From assembly GCA_009691715.1 (NCBI GenBank), contig SIAN01000008.1, positions 44,851 through 108,850 of the forward strand: 64,000 nucleotides of DNA, written 5' to 3'. Of this stretch, positions 1-9,929 are shown piece by piece. This DNA is from Planctomycetota bacterium (GTDB lineage Bacteria > Planctomycetota > B15-G4 > SIAN01). Numbering within the stretch: position 1 is the first letter of the stretch; every line of letters begins with the position of its first letter. The notes beneath the pieces were generated by a model. It was not told where the DNA came from. It saw only the letters and a list, made by a program, of their open reading frames with translations, and searched no databases. A program made the translations under genes and the position numbers.

Positions 1-679
1 TCGCGGCGCCGCGATTCACTTCGTTCGCCGTCGTCTCGGCGACCCGCTTCAGCGCCGCCGCCGCGCGGTGGTCACCGATCACGCCCAAGCACGCGGTCGC
101 GTTGCGGACGATCCGATCATTGCCCGAGTCGAGCGCCGCGATCAGCGGCAGCACCGCGTCGCCCGCCATGTGGGTGAGGCAGGTGATCGCCTTGACCCGG
201 CGTTCCTGGTTGTCCTCATCGCCGAGGACCGCGATGAAGGGCGCCGCGCCGTACTCGCCGTGGTCGGCGGACAACGCGTAGAGCGCGTCACGCGCGTCGA
301 GGTAGTTGCCGGTCAGCGCCTTGTCGACCAGCGCCGCGATCGCCTCGGCGTCGTCGGACTTTTCAGTCCGCGCGATCGTCGCGAGACCGAGGTAGCGCTT
401 CGCCGTCGCCTCGAACTCCCCACCCTTGATGAGCATCAGGGTGAAGACTTCCTTGCCGGCATCGTGGTAGTAGCGCAGCGCGTCTTCGTTCGACGGGTTC
501 TCGGCCAGGATCGCCTGGAAGACCGCGAGCGCCTCGTCGGCGCGACCGCGGAAGTAGAGGTTGGCGCCTTCCGTGAACTTGTCGTCGGCAGCCTGCGCCG
601 TGGCCGGCACTGCTGAAGAGGCCACGAGTGTCAGCGCGACGATCGCGCGCACCGAACCGGCATACGAGAAGGAGAACAT
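1..679 (-). CDS. Secreted TPR/HEAT-repeat protein (3' end outside window)
   Basis: Incomplete: 226 codons are visible from an ATG at 679 before the gene leaves the window on the left. Residues 1-30 look like a signal peptide, with a hydrophobic stretch at about 11-25 and an A-x-A cleavage site near 28-30. Residues 33-75 form a TPR-like helix pair, including the motif ADEALAVFQAILAENP. From about residue 140 to the edge there are HEAT-like helical repeats in which isoleucine/alanine-rich helices end in G-D turns. Such proteins are usually periplasmic scaffolds; no catalytic motif is seen in the visible part. It is divergent from the dehydrogenase gene at 908, with about 230 bp between them. 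The product class is inferred from repeat character only, and the true length is unknown. Confidence 0.7.
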   Translation of the reverse strand, partial: MFSFSYAGSVRAIVALTLVASSAVPATAQAADDKFTEGANLYFRGRADEALAVFQAILAENPSNEDALRYYHDAGKEVFTLMLIKGGEFEATAKRYLGLATIARTEKSDDAEAIAALVDKALTGNYLDARDALYALSADHGEYGAAPFIAVLGDEDNQERRVKAITCLTHMAGDAVLPLIAALDSGNDRIVRNATACLGVIGDHRAAAALKRVAETTANEVNRGAA

Positions 680-748
680 GTCGAGGCGTTCCTTCTTGGT
701 GGACGAAAAGCGAGACACACGACGCCGCCCTCGGGCGCGGGAGTGGGC

Positions 749-754
749 TGTATA
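749..754 (-). promoter_or_regulatory. Possible -10 box for the TPR/HEAT gene
   Basis: On the minus strand the hexamer TATACA lies 69 bases upstream of the ATG at 679, in otherwise very GC-rich DNA. No convincing -35 box was identified, so this is a suggestion based on composition and position only. Confidence 0.25.
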
Positions 755-907
755 GGAGCCCGCTCCACCCCGGTAACCACGCTCCAACCCTCGCAACGAC
801 AAGCACTTACGCGCGGGTCAAAGAAAGGGTCGGGATTGTAGCGAGGTCCCCCTAGGCGTCAAGCGGCGCTTGATCGCGAGGACGCTTGCCGGTTTCATCC
901 CCGCCCC

Positions 908-1780
908 ATGAATCCGAACTCAACGCCCCTGAATCTGACCGTCATCGGCGCCGGCACGATGGGCCACGGCATCGCGCAAGTCGCTGCCTCTGCTGGCCTT
1001 AAGGTCACGCTGGTGGACGCCGATCTGGCCGCGCTCGAACGCGGCCGCAGGCAGGTCGACGAAAATCTCGCCGGCGCGATCCAGCGTGGAAAGCTCACCC
1101 CGGCGGACCGCGACCGGGCCGTCGCCAATCTCGCCACCGCGACCTCGCTCGCCGACTGCGCCCGCACCGCCGACCTGGTGATCGAGGCGATCGTCGAAAG
1201 GCTCGACGCCAAGCAGGCGCTGTTCCGGCAGCTTGAGGCGCTCGTCCCCCCGCACGCGATCCTGGCCAGCAACACCTCGTCGCTGCCGCTCGCCAAGATC
1301 GCCGCCCCGCTCGCCGACCCGAGCCGCCTGATCGGGATGCATTTCTTCAACCCGGTATTCCTGATGAAGCTGGTCGAACTGGTGGTCCACCCGCGGACGA
1401 GCGAGCGCGCCCGGTCGGTCGCCCTTGACGTCGCCCGGCAGATGGGCAAGACCGCGATCGTCGTCAATGACTCCCCCGGCTTCGCATCGAGCCGGCTCGG
1501 CGTCATCCTCGGCCTCGAAGCGATGCGCATGGTCGAGCAGGGCGTCGCGTCTCCCGCCGACATCGATACGGCGATGGAGCTCGGCTACAACCACCCGATG
1601 GGGCCGCTCAAGCTCACCGATCTGGTCGGGCTCGACATCCGCCTCGCGATCGCCGACACGCTCGCACGCGAAATCGGCGGCGACCAGTACCAGGCGCCAC
1701 AACTCCTGCGCGACAAGGTCGCCCGCGGCGAACTCGGCAAGAAGAGCGGAAAGGGCTTCTACGAGTGGCCGCCGAAGTGA
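908..1780 (+). CDS. hbd: 3-hydroxybutyryl-CoA / 3-hydroxyacyl-CoA dehydrogenase
   Basis: A 290-residue soluble enzyme of the family that oxidises (S)-3-hydroxyacyl-CoA with NAD(P), in beta-oxidation, butyrate or aromatic acyl-CoA catabolism. The Rossmann fingerprint GAGTMG is at residues 14-19. The conserved SNTSS is at 121-125, HFFNPV with the catalytic His at 145-150 and its partner Glu at about 157, and NDSPGF at 188-193. The C-terminal helical dimerisation domain ends in the family-typical K-S-G-K-G-F-Y-x-W. Length matches stand-alone Hbd/PaaH enzymes. The start is the first ATG after a gap free of other genes. The next gene begins at a GTG overlapping this stop, implying translational coupling to the permease. 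Substrate chain length cannot be told from sequence. Confidence 0.93.
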   Translation: MNPNSTPLNLTVIGAGTMGHGIAQVAASAGLKVTLVDADLAALERGRRQVDENLAGAIQRGKLTPADRDRAVANLATATSLADCARTADLVIEAIVERLDAKQALFRQLEALVPPHAILASNTSSLPLAKIAAPLADPSRLIGMHFFNPVFLMKLVELVVHPRTSERARSVALDVARQMGKTAIVVNDSPGFASSRLGVILGLEAMRMVEQGVASPADIDTAMELGYNHPMGPLKLTDLVGLDIRLAIADTLAREIGGDQYQAPQLLRDKVARGELGKKSGKGFYEWPPK

Positions 1781-3384
1781 GCTGCTCCGCGGCCGCCGCG
1801 CCGCCGCGTGCCCGCTGGTTCGTCCGCGGCGACGTCGACGGCTTCTTCGGGCTCGCCCTCGACAACCTGGTCCAACTGCTGCTGATCGACTCGCTCTGCC
1901 GCGGCGTGGTTGGCCTCCCCGATGAACTGGTCCGCGGCCGGATCCTCCCGGGCGCCGCGGTCTCGCTGCTGGTCGGCAACCTCTACTACTCATGGCAGGC
2001 GTTGCGACTCGCTCGCGCCGAAGGGCGCGCCGACCGCTGCGCGCTGCCCTACGGCATCAACACCGTCTCGCTCTTCGCCTACGTCTTCCTGGTGATGCTG
2101 CCAGCGCGGCTCGCGGCTGAACGCCTCGGCCTGCCCGATCCGCCCACGATCGCCTGGCGCGCCGGTCTCGCCGCGGCATTCGGCGCCGGCCTGATCGAGA
2201 CCTTCGGCGCTTTCGTCGCGCCGTGGCTGAAGCGCGTGACTCCGCGCGCGGCGCTGCTCTCCACACTGGCGGGCGTCGCGCTCGGCTTCATCGGTCTCGG
2301 CTTCCTGTTTCGCACCTTTGCGCGTCCGCTGATCGGCTTCACCACGCTCGCAATCGTGCTGCTCACCTACTTCGGACGCGTGCGCTTCCGTGGTGGACTG
2401 CCCGGCGGCCTCGTCGCCGTCGCCGTCGGCGCCGTCATCGCCCACCTCACCGGCCTCGCGCCGCCGCTGCCCGACGCCCCGCTCGCATGGCACGCCCCGA
2501 CCGCGTCGATCAGCGCACTCTTCGCGGCGTTGCGCGAAGGCGCCCTGCTCGATCATTTCGCAGTGATCGTGCCCATGGGCCTGTTCGCGCTGATCGGCTC
2601 GCTGCAGAACCTCGAATCGGCCGAGGCGGCGGGCGACACCTACCCGGTGAAGCGGTCGCTGGCGGTGAACGGGATCGGGACGCTGGTGGCGGCGCTCTGC
2701 GGCTCCTGCTTCCCGACCACGCTCTACATCGGCCATCCCGGCTGGAAGGCGCTCGGCGCACGCGTCGGCTACTCCGCGCTCTCGGGCGTCGTGATGGCCG
2801 CGCTCTGCTGCAGCGGCGCACTCGCCTTGGTTGCAAGCTTCGTCCCCATCGACGCCGGCATGGCGATCGTGCTCTGGATCGGACTGGTCATCACCGCCCA
2901 GGCGTTCCAGGCCACTCCGCGCGAGCACGCGCCGGCGGTCGTGGTCGGCCTGCTGCCGGGCGTCGCCGCATGGGGCGTGCTGCTGGCGAAGCAGGGTCTG
3001 CAGATCGGCGGCGCGACGGCAGCGGTCGACGCGACGCAAAGTGGCGCACCACTTGGGCCAGCGCAAGTCGACGCCTTCCTCCGCTTCGACACCTGGATCG
3101 CCGGCGGATTCGCCCTCGAACAGGGCTTCATCTTGAGTTCGATGGTGCTCGCCGCGCTGACCGTCGCCGTGATCGAGCGAAAGTTCGTCCGCGCCGCGCT
3201 GTGGTGCGTCGCCGGAGCAGCGCTGTCGGCCTGCGGGCTGCTGCATTCGTGGCGTTTTGCGGGAGCCGACGCCGTCCTCGCACTCGCTCCGGCATGGCCC
3301 TTCGTCGGCGCCTACCTCGCGATGGGCGCCTGCTTCCTTGCGGCTCCATTTCTCACGCGTCCGCACGATGACGCGGGGCATTGA
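1777..3384 (+). CDS. NCS2-type (xanthine/uracil-permease-like) membrane transporter
   Basis: A polytopic membrane protein of about 535 residues with roughly 12 hydrophobic segments. The first lies right after the motif D-V-D-G-F-F-G-L-A-L-D-N-L, a signature of NCS2-related permeases of the COG2252 type, and the segment A-L-P-Y-G-I-N-T follows as in purine permeases. The GTG at 1777 forms a four-base overlap with the hbd stop and is preferred here; a GTG at 1765 is also in frame. It probably imports a nucleobase-like or other small anionic substrate by proton symport, but the family is broad and the substrate is not predictable. It sits between the dehydrogenase and the mechanosensitive channel on the same strand. 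Confidence 0.75.
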   Translation: MSCSAAAAPPRARWFVRGDVDGFFGLALDNLVQLLLIDSLCRGVVGLPDELVRGRILPGAAVSLLVGNLYYSWQALRLARAEGRADRCALPYGINTVSLFAYVFLVMLPARLAAERLGLPDPPTIAWRAGLAAAFGAGLIETFGAFVAPWLKRVTPRAALLSTLAGVALGFIGLGFLFRTFARPLIGFTTLAIVLLTYFGRVRFRGGLPGGLVAVAVGAVIAHLTGLAPPLPDAPLAWHAPTASISALFAALREGALLDHFAVIVPMGLFALIGSLQNLESAEAAGDTYPVKRSLAVNGIGTLVAALCGSCFPTTLYIGHPGWKALGARVGYSALSGVVMAALCCSGALALVASFVPIDAGMAIVLWIGLVITAQAFQATPREHAPAVVVGLLPGVAAWGVLLAKQGLQIGGATAAVDATQSGAPLGPAQVDAFLRFDTWIAGGFALEQGFILSSMVLAALTVAVIERKFVRAALWCVAGAALSACGLLHSWRFAGADAVLALAPAWPFVGAYLAMGACFLAAPFLTRPHDDAGH

Positions 3385-3441
3385 GCGCGCGCAGCGAGGC
3401 GGACGACGGCTAACCTCGCGCGCCCGTCGCAGGATCGATCG

Positions 3442-6400
3442 ATGCCGTTCGCCGCCTGGTCTTCGCTGCTCTTCGCGTTCGTCGTCGCTCCGTCCATGGC
3501 TCTGGTCGCAGCGCAGGAGCCGGCGTCGGCCGTCGACTCGGTGCCGCTCGCTGCGCTCGGCGTCAGCGACGCGCCGGGAGGCGTCGACTTCCGCGATGCC
3601 GCCAAGGTGCGCGATGAACTCACGCGCGTCCGCGACGCGGTCGAGAAGCTCGACCCGCAGGCGCAGGCGGGGCTGGTCCGCCAGCTGAAGCGGCAGCAGG
3701 ACGTCCTCGCCCGCCAGCGCGACCTGCTCGCCGAACGGGAGCGTCTCGCGCCGCTGCAGGCCGAGACCAGCGAGGCAGCGCTCCAGGCGGCTCGCGCGGC
3801 TCGCGACGCGGCGCGCGTCGCGAGCACCGCATTTGATTCGGTCGCTCTGCAGGAGCAACTGCGCGAGACCGCCGATCCCGAGGCGCTGGCGGCGCAGCTC
3901 GGCGCCGCGCGCTCCGCGGTCGACATCGCGACGACGGAGCTCGCGGCGGCCGCCGGCGAAGTCGCGTCGCTGCCGCGGAAGCTCGACGACGCGCGCGCCA
4001 GCCTCCTGGCAGCTCACGCCGAACTCGAGGCGCTGCGTTCGCGCGGCGCCGCTGCCGCCGACGAGCCGATCGACATCGAGCCGCTCGAGCAGGCGCTCGC
4101 GGCCGAGGAGGAGCTGGTCCACCACCGGCAGCGCATCGCGTGGCTCGAGTTGCTCGCGCCCTGGCTCGAGCGGCGCCACGAGCTGCGCTCGACGCGGCTG
4201 CAGCAGGCGCTCGCGAATCAGGAGCTGGCCGCGGCGACGCTCGCCGCCGCCCGCCGCCTCGCGCAGGAAAGCCTCGCCGAGGCGACGCGGCGCGCCGGCG
4301 ACGAGGTGAAGCAGCGCGAGCGCGAGCTGGCCGAAAGCGGCGACGAGCGCGATCGCGGCTGGCACGAGGAGGCGCTCGCCACGTCGCGGCTCGATGCGGA
4401 GGAGCGCGCGCAGGCGGAGTCGCAGGCCGCAATCGAGCAGCGGCGGGAGGCGGCGGAGCAGGAGCTGGTGCAGGCCCGCTCGCAACGCGACGGCTATCGG
4501 GCGCGCTACCGCGGGACGGCCGCCGGCGAGCGGCGCGACGATGCGACGCAGGTCGCCCGCGAGATCAACGAGCTGCAGGCGCTGACGCGCTTCTTCGACC
4601 ACCAGGCGGCGCGCTCCGAGCTGCGCGGCGAGCTGCGCGCGGCCGAGGCGGCGCAGGCGGCGCACGCCGAGGCGACGCGCGCCCGTCGCGAGCAGCTGAT
4701 CGCGCGACGGGAGGCGACGCGCGCCATCTTCACGCCAGACGAGTGGACGAAGCGCGAAGCGGCGCGCTGGAGCGATCTCGAGGCGAAGCGCGTCGCCGTC
4801 GAGACGCCGCTCGCGCGCTCGACGGCGGAGCGCGCCGCGCTCGCACGGCGGCGGCTCGACATCGAGGAGCAGGTCTGGGAGGCGCGCAACGACGCGCTCG
4901 CGATCCTCCGCAGCGAAAACCTCTTCCTGGTCGAGGAGTCGGAGATCACGCGCGCCACGCTGGCCGGCGGCGTCGACGACCTGATGGCGCTGCCGAGCTG
5001 GGCGCTTGACCGCGCCGCGGCGTTCGCCGGCTGGTGCGCCTTGCCCGGCCGGCTGCGCTCGCTCGCTTGGTGCGTGCTCGCGCTGCTGCCGCTCGCGCTC
5101 CTGGTGGTGCTGCCGCGGCTCTGGCTCAAGCGGCGGATCGACGGGCTGCTCGGCCGCGAGCTCGCGAGCCTGCCGACGCGAGCCGCGCTGCTGTTCGCCC
5201 ACCTCGGGCGCTGCGCCTGCACGGCCGCGGCGTTCTGGTTGGCGCCGCGGATCGCCGCGTCGCTGCTGGTCGACCTGCCCGAGCTCGCCGTCGAGCTGCT
5301 GCACGCGATCGGCGACCGCATCGCGATCTTCTGGCTCGGGCTCGGCCTCGTGCACGAGCTCCTCCACCCCGACCCGCCCGAACGGCAGCTCCTCGCCGTC
5401 GACCGGCGGACTTCGCGCCGGGTCGGTGCCGGCGTGCTGCTGCTGCTCTGGATGTCGCTGTCGGTCGCGTTGCTCGAGCTGCTGCTGACCCGTCTCGCCT
5501 ACCGCAACGTCGGCGCGATGGCAGCGGTCGACCTGGCCCACAACGTCGCGGCGGGCGCCACGCTGGTCTTCGTGCTGTTGCAACGGCAGCTACTGATGAG
5601 CCTGCTGCCAGAACCGGATCGCACGATCGGCCGGCTGTTGCGCAGCGCCGCCGGACTGATCCACCCGATGCTGGTGCTGCTGGTGCCGACGGTCGTCGTG
5701 CTCGACGCGGTCGGCTACCGGATCTTCGCCGGCTTCATCACGCGCGTCGCGATCCTGGCGCTCACCGCCTTCCCGATCGGCTCGATCGCCTATCAGGCCG
5801 TGGTGTTCGTGCTGGAAGGTTGGCGCGACCGGCATCTGGCGAAGGTCGCCGGAAACGAGGCGTCCGTCGAGCGCGAACAGGCGCGCGTCCGGGCGTTGGA
5901 CGAGATCGCCCGCTTCCTGCTGCGCATCGCGGTGATCCTGCTGGTCGGCTTCGCTCTGCTGCAGTTCACCGGCACCTCGTTCGCCAGCTTGAGGAGCTTC
6001 TTCGAGCGACCGCTGCCATTCCAAGCCGCGACCGAACTCGCAGCGCGCAAGACGTGGTGGGACGTCGTCGTCGCCGTGCTGATCGCGGTGCTCGCGCTCC
6101 GCATCGCGCGCCACCTGAAGCTCGCGCTCGAATCGCTGCTGCTGCCGCTGACGCAACTCGCGCGCAGCACGCAGTACACGATCACGACGCTGGTGGTCTA
6201 CCTGCTGCACGGCATCGGCTTCTGGCTGGCCCTCACCCAACTGCTCGACCTGCGCAACCTCGGCTACCTCGTCGCCGCCCTCTCCGTCGGCATCGGCTTC
6301 GGCCTGCAGGAGATCATCAGCAACTTCGTGAGCGGCGTGATCCTGCTGATCGAGCGGCCGATCAAGCCGGGCGACACGATCGGCCTCGGCGACGGCTCGG

Positions 6401-6894
6401 TCGGCACCGTGCGCGAACTCGGCATCCGGGCGACCACGATCCAGACCACCGACAACATCCACATCCTCGTGCCGAACCGCGAGTTCATCACCCAGCGCGT
6501 GGTGAACCACGACGCGATCGACCCGCGCGTGCGCACCTCGATCGCGGTCGGCGTCGCCTACGGCAGCGACGTGAAGCGGGTGCGCGACGTGCTGCTCGAA
6601 GTCGCCGCCAAGGACGGGCGCGTGCTGAAGAAGCCGGCGCCCGACGTCCAATTCGCCAACTTCGGCGACAGCGCGCTCGACTTCCGGCTGTACGTCTGGC
6701 TCGAGGACTCGACCCAGGTGCCGCGCGTCGCGAGCGATCTGCGCTTCGCCATCGACGCCGCCTTCGCGCGCTTCGGCATCGCCATTCCGTTCCCGCAGCG
6801 CGAAGTAGTGCTGCGCGCGGACAAGCCGTTGCGCGTGACGCTCGATCCACCCACACCGCCCGGCCCGCAGGTTCCGCCGCGAGGAGACACCTGA
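3442..6894 (+). CDS. Large MscS-family mechanosensitive channel with long N-terminal coiled coil
   Basis: 1150 residues, far longer than classic MscS (about 290) and closer in plan to MscK/MscM-type channels. A signal peptide covers residues 1-25. Residues about 50-520 are an almost uninterrupted Ala/Glu/Arg/Leu-rich coiled coil predicted to be periplasmic. Many transmembrane helices occupy about 530-950. The MscS core at about 945-1090 contains GFGLQEIISNFVSG, then RPIKPGDTI and the beta-domain motif VPNREFI. Such channels open when membrane tension rises and release solutes on osmotic downshock. A TAACCT hexamer at 3411-3416 could be a weak -10 box. The CorA gene begins one base after this stop, so the two are almost certainly co-transcribed. 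Confidence 0.9.
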   Translation: MPFAAWSSLLFAFVVAPSMALVAAQEPASAVDSVPLAALGVSDAPGGVDFRDAAKVRDELTRVRDAVEKLDPQAQAGLVRQLKRQQDVLARQRDLLAERERLAPLQAETSEAALQAARAARDAARVASTAFDSVALQEQLRETADPEALAAQLGAARSAVDIATTELAAAAGEVASLPRKLDDARASLLAAHAELEALRSRGAAAADEPIDIEPLEQALAAEEELVHHRQRIAWLELLAPWLERRHELRSTRLQQALANQELAAATLAAARRLAQESLAEATRRAGDEVKQRERELAESGDERDRGWHEEALATSRLDAEERAQAESQAAIEQRREAAEQELVQARSQRDGYRARYRGTAAGERRDDATQVAREINELQALTRFFDHQAARSELRGELRAAEAAQAAHAEATRARREQLIARREATRAIFTPDEWTKREAARWSDLEAKRVAVETPLARSTAERAALARRRLDIEEQVWEARNDALAILRSENLFLVEESEITRATLAGGVDDLMALPSWALDRAAAFAGWCALPGRLRSLAWCVLALLPLALLVVLPRLWLKRRIDGLLGRELASLPTRAALLFAHLGRCACTAAAFWLAPRIAASLLVDLPELAVELLHAIGDRIAIFWLGLGLVHELLHPDPPERQLLAVDRRTSRRVGAGVLLLLWMSLSVALLELLLTRLAYRNVGAMAAVDLAHNVAAGATLVFVLLQRQLLMSLLPEPDRTIGRLLRSAAGLIHPMLVLLVPTVVVLDAVGYRIFAGFITRVAILALTAFPIGSIAYQAVVFVLEGWRDRHLAKVAGNEASVEREQARVRALDEIARFLLRIAVILLVGFALLQFTGTSFASLRSFFERPLPFQAATELAARKTWWDVVVAVLIAVLALRIARHLKLALESLLLPLTQLARSTQYTITTLVVYLLHGIGFWLALTQLLDLRNLGYLVAALSVGIGFGLQEIISNFVSGVILLIERPIKPGDTIGLGDGSVGTVRELGIRATTIQTTDNIHILVPNREFITQRVVNHDAIDPRVRTSIAVGVAYGSDVKRVRDVLLEVAAKDGRVLKKPAPDVQFANFGDSALDFRLYVWLEDSTQVPRVASDLRFAIDAAFARFGIAIPFPQREVVLRADKPLRVTLDPPTPPGPQVPPRGDT

Positions 6895-6895
6895 G

Positions 6896-7864
6896 ATGCT
6901 CCGAACCCACCGTCTCGTCGGCGGCCTGTGGTGCACGGAGAAAGGGATCGACGCGGCGCGCGCCGGCGTTACCGCACTCGGCACCACGCCCGGTCATCCG
7001 GTCTGGATCGAGGCGATCGTCCCCGACACCGCCGAACAGGCGCTGCTGGTCGAGCGGATGCACCTCCCGCGCGAGTCGGTCGACGATGCGTTGAAGCCCC
7101 ACCATCCGCCGCTCCTGCGCGAGCTCGACTCGCACCTGATGGCGATCATCCACTCGCCCGAACCCGGTCACGAAGTGCACACGCGCAAGATCAGCCTGTT
7201 CCTCGGCAAGGGCTGGCTGATCAGCATCGTGCGCCGCGAGCTGCCGATGCTCGATCCGCTGCGAACCGCGCTCGAACGCAACCCCGCCTACTACCTCGCC
7301 GCGCCGGAACGGATCCTGCACGCGATCCTGCACCACATGTGCGACGTGTTCGAGGAACGCGTCGACGAGATGATCGACGCCGCGGAGGAACTCGAGGAGC
7401 GCGCGCTCGAACGCGCCGCCGGCGACACGCTGAAGAAACTGCAGCAGTTGCGCCGGCGCACCGCCGCGCTCACCCGCGTCGTCCGCGCGCAACGCGATGT
7501 CTTCCAAGCGCTCGCCCGCGGCGGCCACCCGCTGATCCCGCGCGCCGAAGAGCCGGCGCTCCGCGACGTCGCCAACCACATGCTGCGCATCTACGACCTG
7601 CTCGAAGCCGTCCGCGACGGCATCCTCGCCGCCCGCGAAGGCCACTTGAACGCGATGAACACCGAATTGAACGTCACGATGCGCACGCTCACCGCCGTCG
7701 CGACGCTGCTGCTGCCGCTCAGCCTGATCGCGGGCATCTTCGGCATGAACTTCGAGGGGCTGCCGCTGGTCGACCGGCCATGGGGGCTGCCGGTGCTCGG
7801 CGGAGTGATGGCGCTGGTGGCGATCGGGACGTGGCGGTGGCTGCACAGGAAGATGTGGTTGTAG
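6896..7864 (+). CDS. corA: CorA-family Mg2+/divalent cation transporter
   Basis: 322 residues. An acidic, helical cytoplasmic domain (residues 1-250) includes a long stalk helix rich in Glu and Arg. Two C-terminal transmembrane helices follow, with the family signature G-M-N at residues 283-285 at the end of the first. CorA proteins form pentameric Mg2+ (also Co2+/Ni2+) channels. The protein ends shortly after the second helix with basic residues, as is usual. The ATG at 6896 follows the upstream channel gene by a single base, so it is likely translated from the same message. Some related proteins (ZntB) export zinc; the intact GMN and overall form favour CorA-type import. Confidence 0.9.
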   Translation: MLRTHRLVGGLWCTEKGIDAARAGVTALGTTPGHPVWIEAIVPDTAEQALLVERMHLPRESVDDALKPHHPPLLRELDSHLMAIIHSPEPGHEVHTRKISLFLGKGWLISIVRRELPMLDPLRTALERNPAYYLAAPERILHAILHHMCDVFEERVDEMIDAAEELEERALERAAGDTLKKLQQLRRRTAALTRVVRAQRDVFQALARGGHPLIPRAEEPALRDVANHMLRIYDLLEAVRDGILAAREGHLNAMNTELNVTMRTLTAVATLLLPLSLIAGIFGMNFEGLPLVDRPWGLPVLGGVMALVAIGTWRWLHRKMWL

Positions 7865-7918
7865 GCGGAGCGCCGTGGCGGCAGGCGCTGGCAGCGCGGC
7901 CGTTGGCGCGACTCATCG

Positions 7919-9803
7919 TCACGAGGTGCGCGCAACGTCGAAAAGCAGCGCGGCCAACTCGATCGTCCCAAGCTGGGTATCGCCGCCGGCGGGAAAGTCG
8001 CGGCGCGCGACCACCGCTGGCCAACCGAAGCGGCCGTGGCGCTCCGATACAACCTCAAGCCGACCGGCCGTCCGCGCGACCGTGTCGAACGCGAAGCTGC
8101 CATCGACTCCGAGCGCTGCCGACGCGGACTGGATCTCCCTTTGGAACCCCGGGAGACCGGCGTGACGGACCGGGTCGAACTGCTCGACGCAGCGAAGCGA
8201 CAGGCCAACCGGTTCGGCGCCGGATGGAAGTGCCACGCGGCCGGTGACCCGGCGCGCTGCCGGTAGCGTGATCTGCCACTCGGCAGCGAGGTCGACAGGG
8301 ATCTCGATCCGCATCGCGCCGTGTCGCCCGCCGTCGACGTCGGTCGCGGCGCACGACCACGCCGATTGCACGTCGCGCAGCACGACGACCGGCTCGAAGC
8401 CGGCGACGGGCGCGAAACCGCCGCGGCCGTCGTTCGCGACGATGCGCCCATGCAGGGGCGGCAACGACCGGGCGACGAGGTCAGGCAGCACGACCGTCTG
8501 GTCCCGTCCGAGTTGGATGCGGTCGCTCTGGAGCTCCGCATGCCCGGCGGCGCGCGAGACGACGCCGCAGCGGCACCCCGCGCGCGTCGAAAACGGACTG
8601 CGACGAGTGGCCGCAGGCACCGGCGCGACAACTGCAGACGATCCGCCCGCTGATCGGGCCAGCGGGCGAGACACCGTCGGCGCGCTCGATCTCAGCGGCG
8701 GGGGCGCTTCCGGGCGTCGCGCGCGGCCGCGGATCGATCAGCGTCCGCGCGGAGCCGCCGGCCGCGACTTCGGCCGTCTCCGTCGCCACCACGAACGGAA
8801 CGCCGAACTCGCCGAACCCGAGCCGTTCGACCTCGAAGCTTCCAGTGGCGGGAAGTGACAACGCGACGATTCCTGGTCGGTCCGACAGACCCCCGTGTTC
8901 GAGCGCGCTCCAGTGATCGAAGCGGCGCACTGCACGGACACGCGCAGGGTGGACCGTCAGGCGGTCCCGATCGATGACCCGCACGGCGAGGCGAGCCTCC
9001 GGCGGAATCCGCAGGACGACGCGACACTCGGCAGCGAGCGAGCCCGGCAGTTCGATCGGGGCGAAGCGCACGAAGCGGTCGCCAATCGTCACGCCGAAGC
9101 TCACGTCATCGGCGCCATGGCACTCGACCGCGACGAACTCGCCGTCGCTCGAGGTTGCGCCGAGCTCCTCGTTCAGCGCCGGCAATGATCTGCCGAAGTA
9201 GCCGTGAGCAAGGGCGGCACTGGACTTCTGCAGCCCGATCGGCTCGCCCGCCTCGTCCACGACCCTGCCCGAGAGTCGGCACTCCGGCACGAGCGCGATC
9301 GTCCGAACCTCTGCTGCCCGCGGCGGATCGTCATCGAGCACGATCGCCCACGGAACGCGGCCGGGCGCGCGCAGGAGCCGAACGACGTTTCGAGTGCCCC
9401 GCACTGTCACGCGGCCGTCCGCGCCGGTCCGCGCGAGCAACACTTCGCGGCTCGAACCGCCTTGGCCGTCATCGACGCTCGCCGTGAGTTCGGCAGCCTC
9501 GATCGAACGCTCGTTTCCGGCATCGACGACGAGCAACGTCCGCTCGACGACGGTGCCTGTTTCCGCTTCGTCGAATTCCGGCGCGGGGGCGACGAGTGCG
9601 GTCACCTCGCGAAAAAGTGCGGGCGTCGGCGGCGGAGAGGACGGCTGCGCAGCGACCGAGCCGACTGGATGTACCGACGGCTTGAGCGGCGCGCGCTCCT
9701 CGAGTCCAAGGCGCAGCAGCCCCGCTGCCAACACCAGCGTCGCGACCCCCGCAGCGACGCCGCGGCGCCGTCCCGCCGTCACAGCTCCGCGCCATCGTGA
9801 CAT
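7919..9803 (-). pseudogene. Frameshifted membrane-anchored carboxypeptidase-regulatory-like protein
   Basis: Two overlapping open frames on the minus strand together make one protein of about 627 residues. The frame from ATG 9803 has an Arg-rich N-terminus, a single hydrophobic segment at about 16-32 and a beta-rich extracytoplasmic region of Ig-like/CarboxypepD_reg type. It continues sensibly until about 8560. From there the coherent protein sequence lies in the neighbouring frame and ends at the TGA at 7919-7921. The switch lies in a GCGCGC-rich stretch at about 8530-8600; a one-base deletion or two-base insertion there would rejoin the frames. The plan (hydrophobic anchor plus beta domains) resembles the C-terminal half of the sigma-factor fusion at 18429-21125. 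It could be a real lesion or a sequencing error. No enzymatic motif is visible. Confidence 0.6.
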
Positions 9804-9929
9804 CGCTGTCCCTCGCCGGGAATCGACGCGGACCGACGTTGCGGGCCGCCGCCTTCATCCAACGGCGAACGCGACCGGTGGTTCGCGACCAAGGCGTCCC
9901 GCGCCTTCGCTGCGACCTCGCGAACCCGG

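Noticed and set aside
1990..5583. 1197-codon open frame on the minus strand (and similar giants at 28246-30609 minus and 40056-42833 plus)
   Set aside because: They are antisense to clear enzymes or channels, are dominated by Arg/Gln/His/Asp, and have no domain logic. They arise because high GC at third positions removes stops in the complementary frame.
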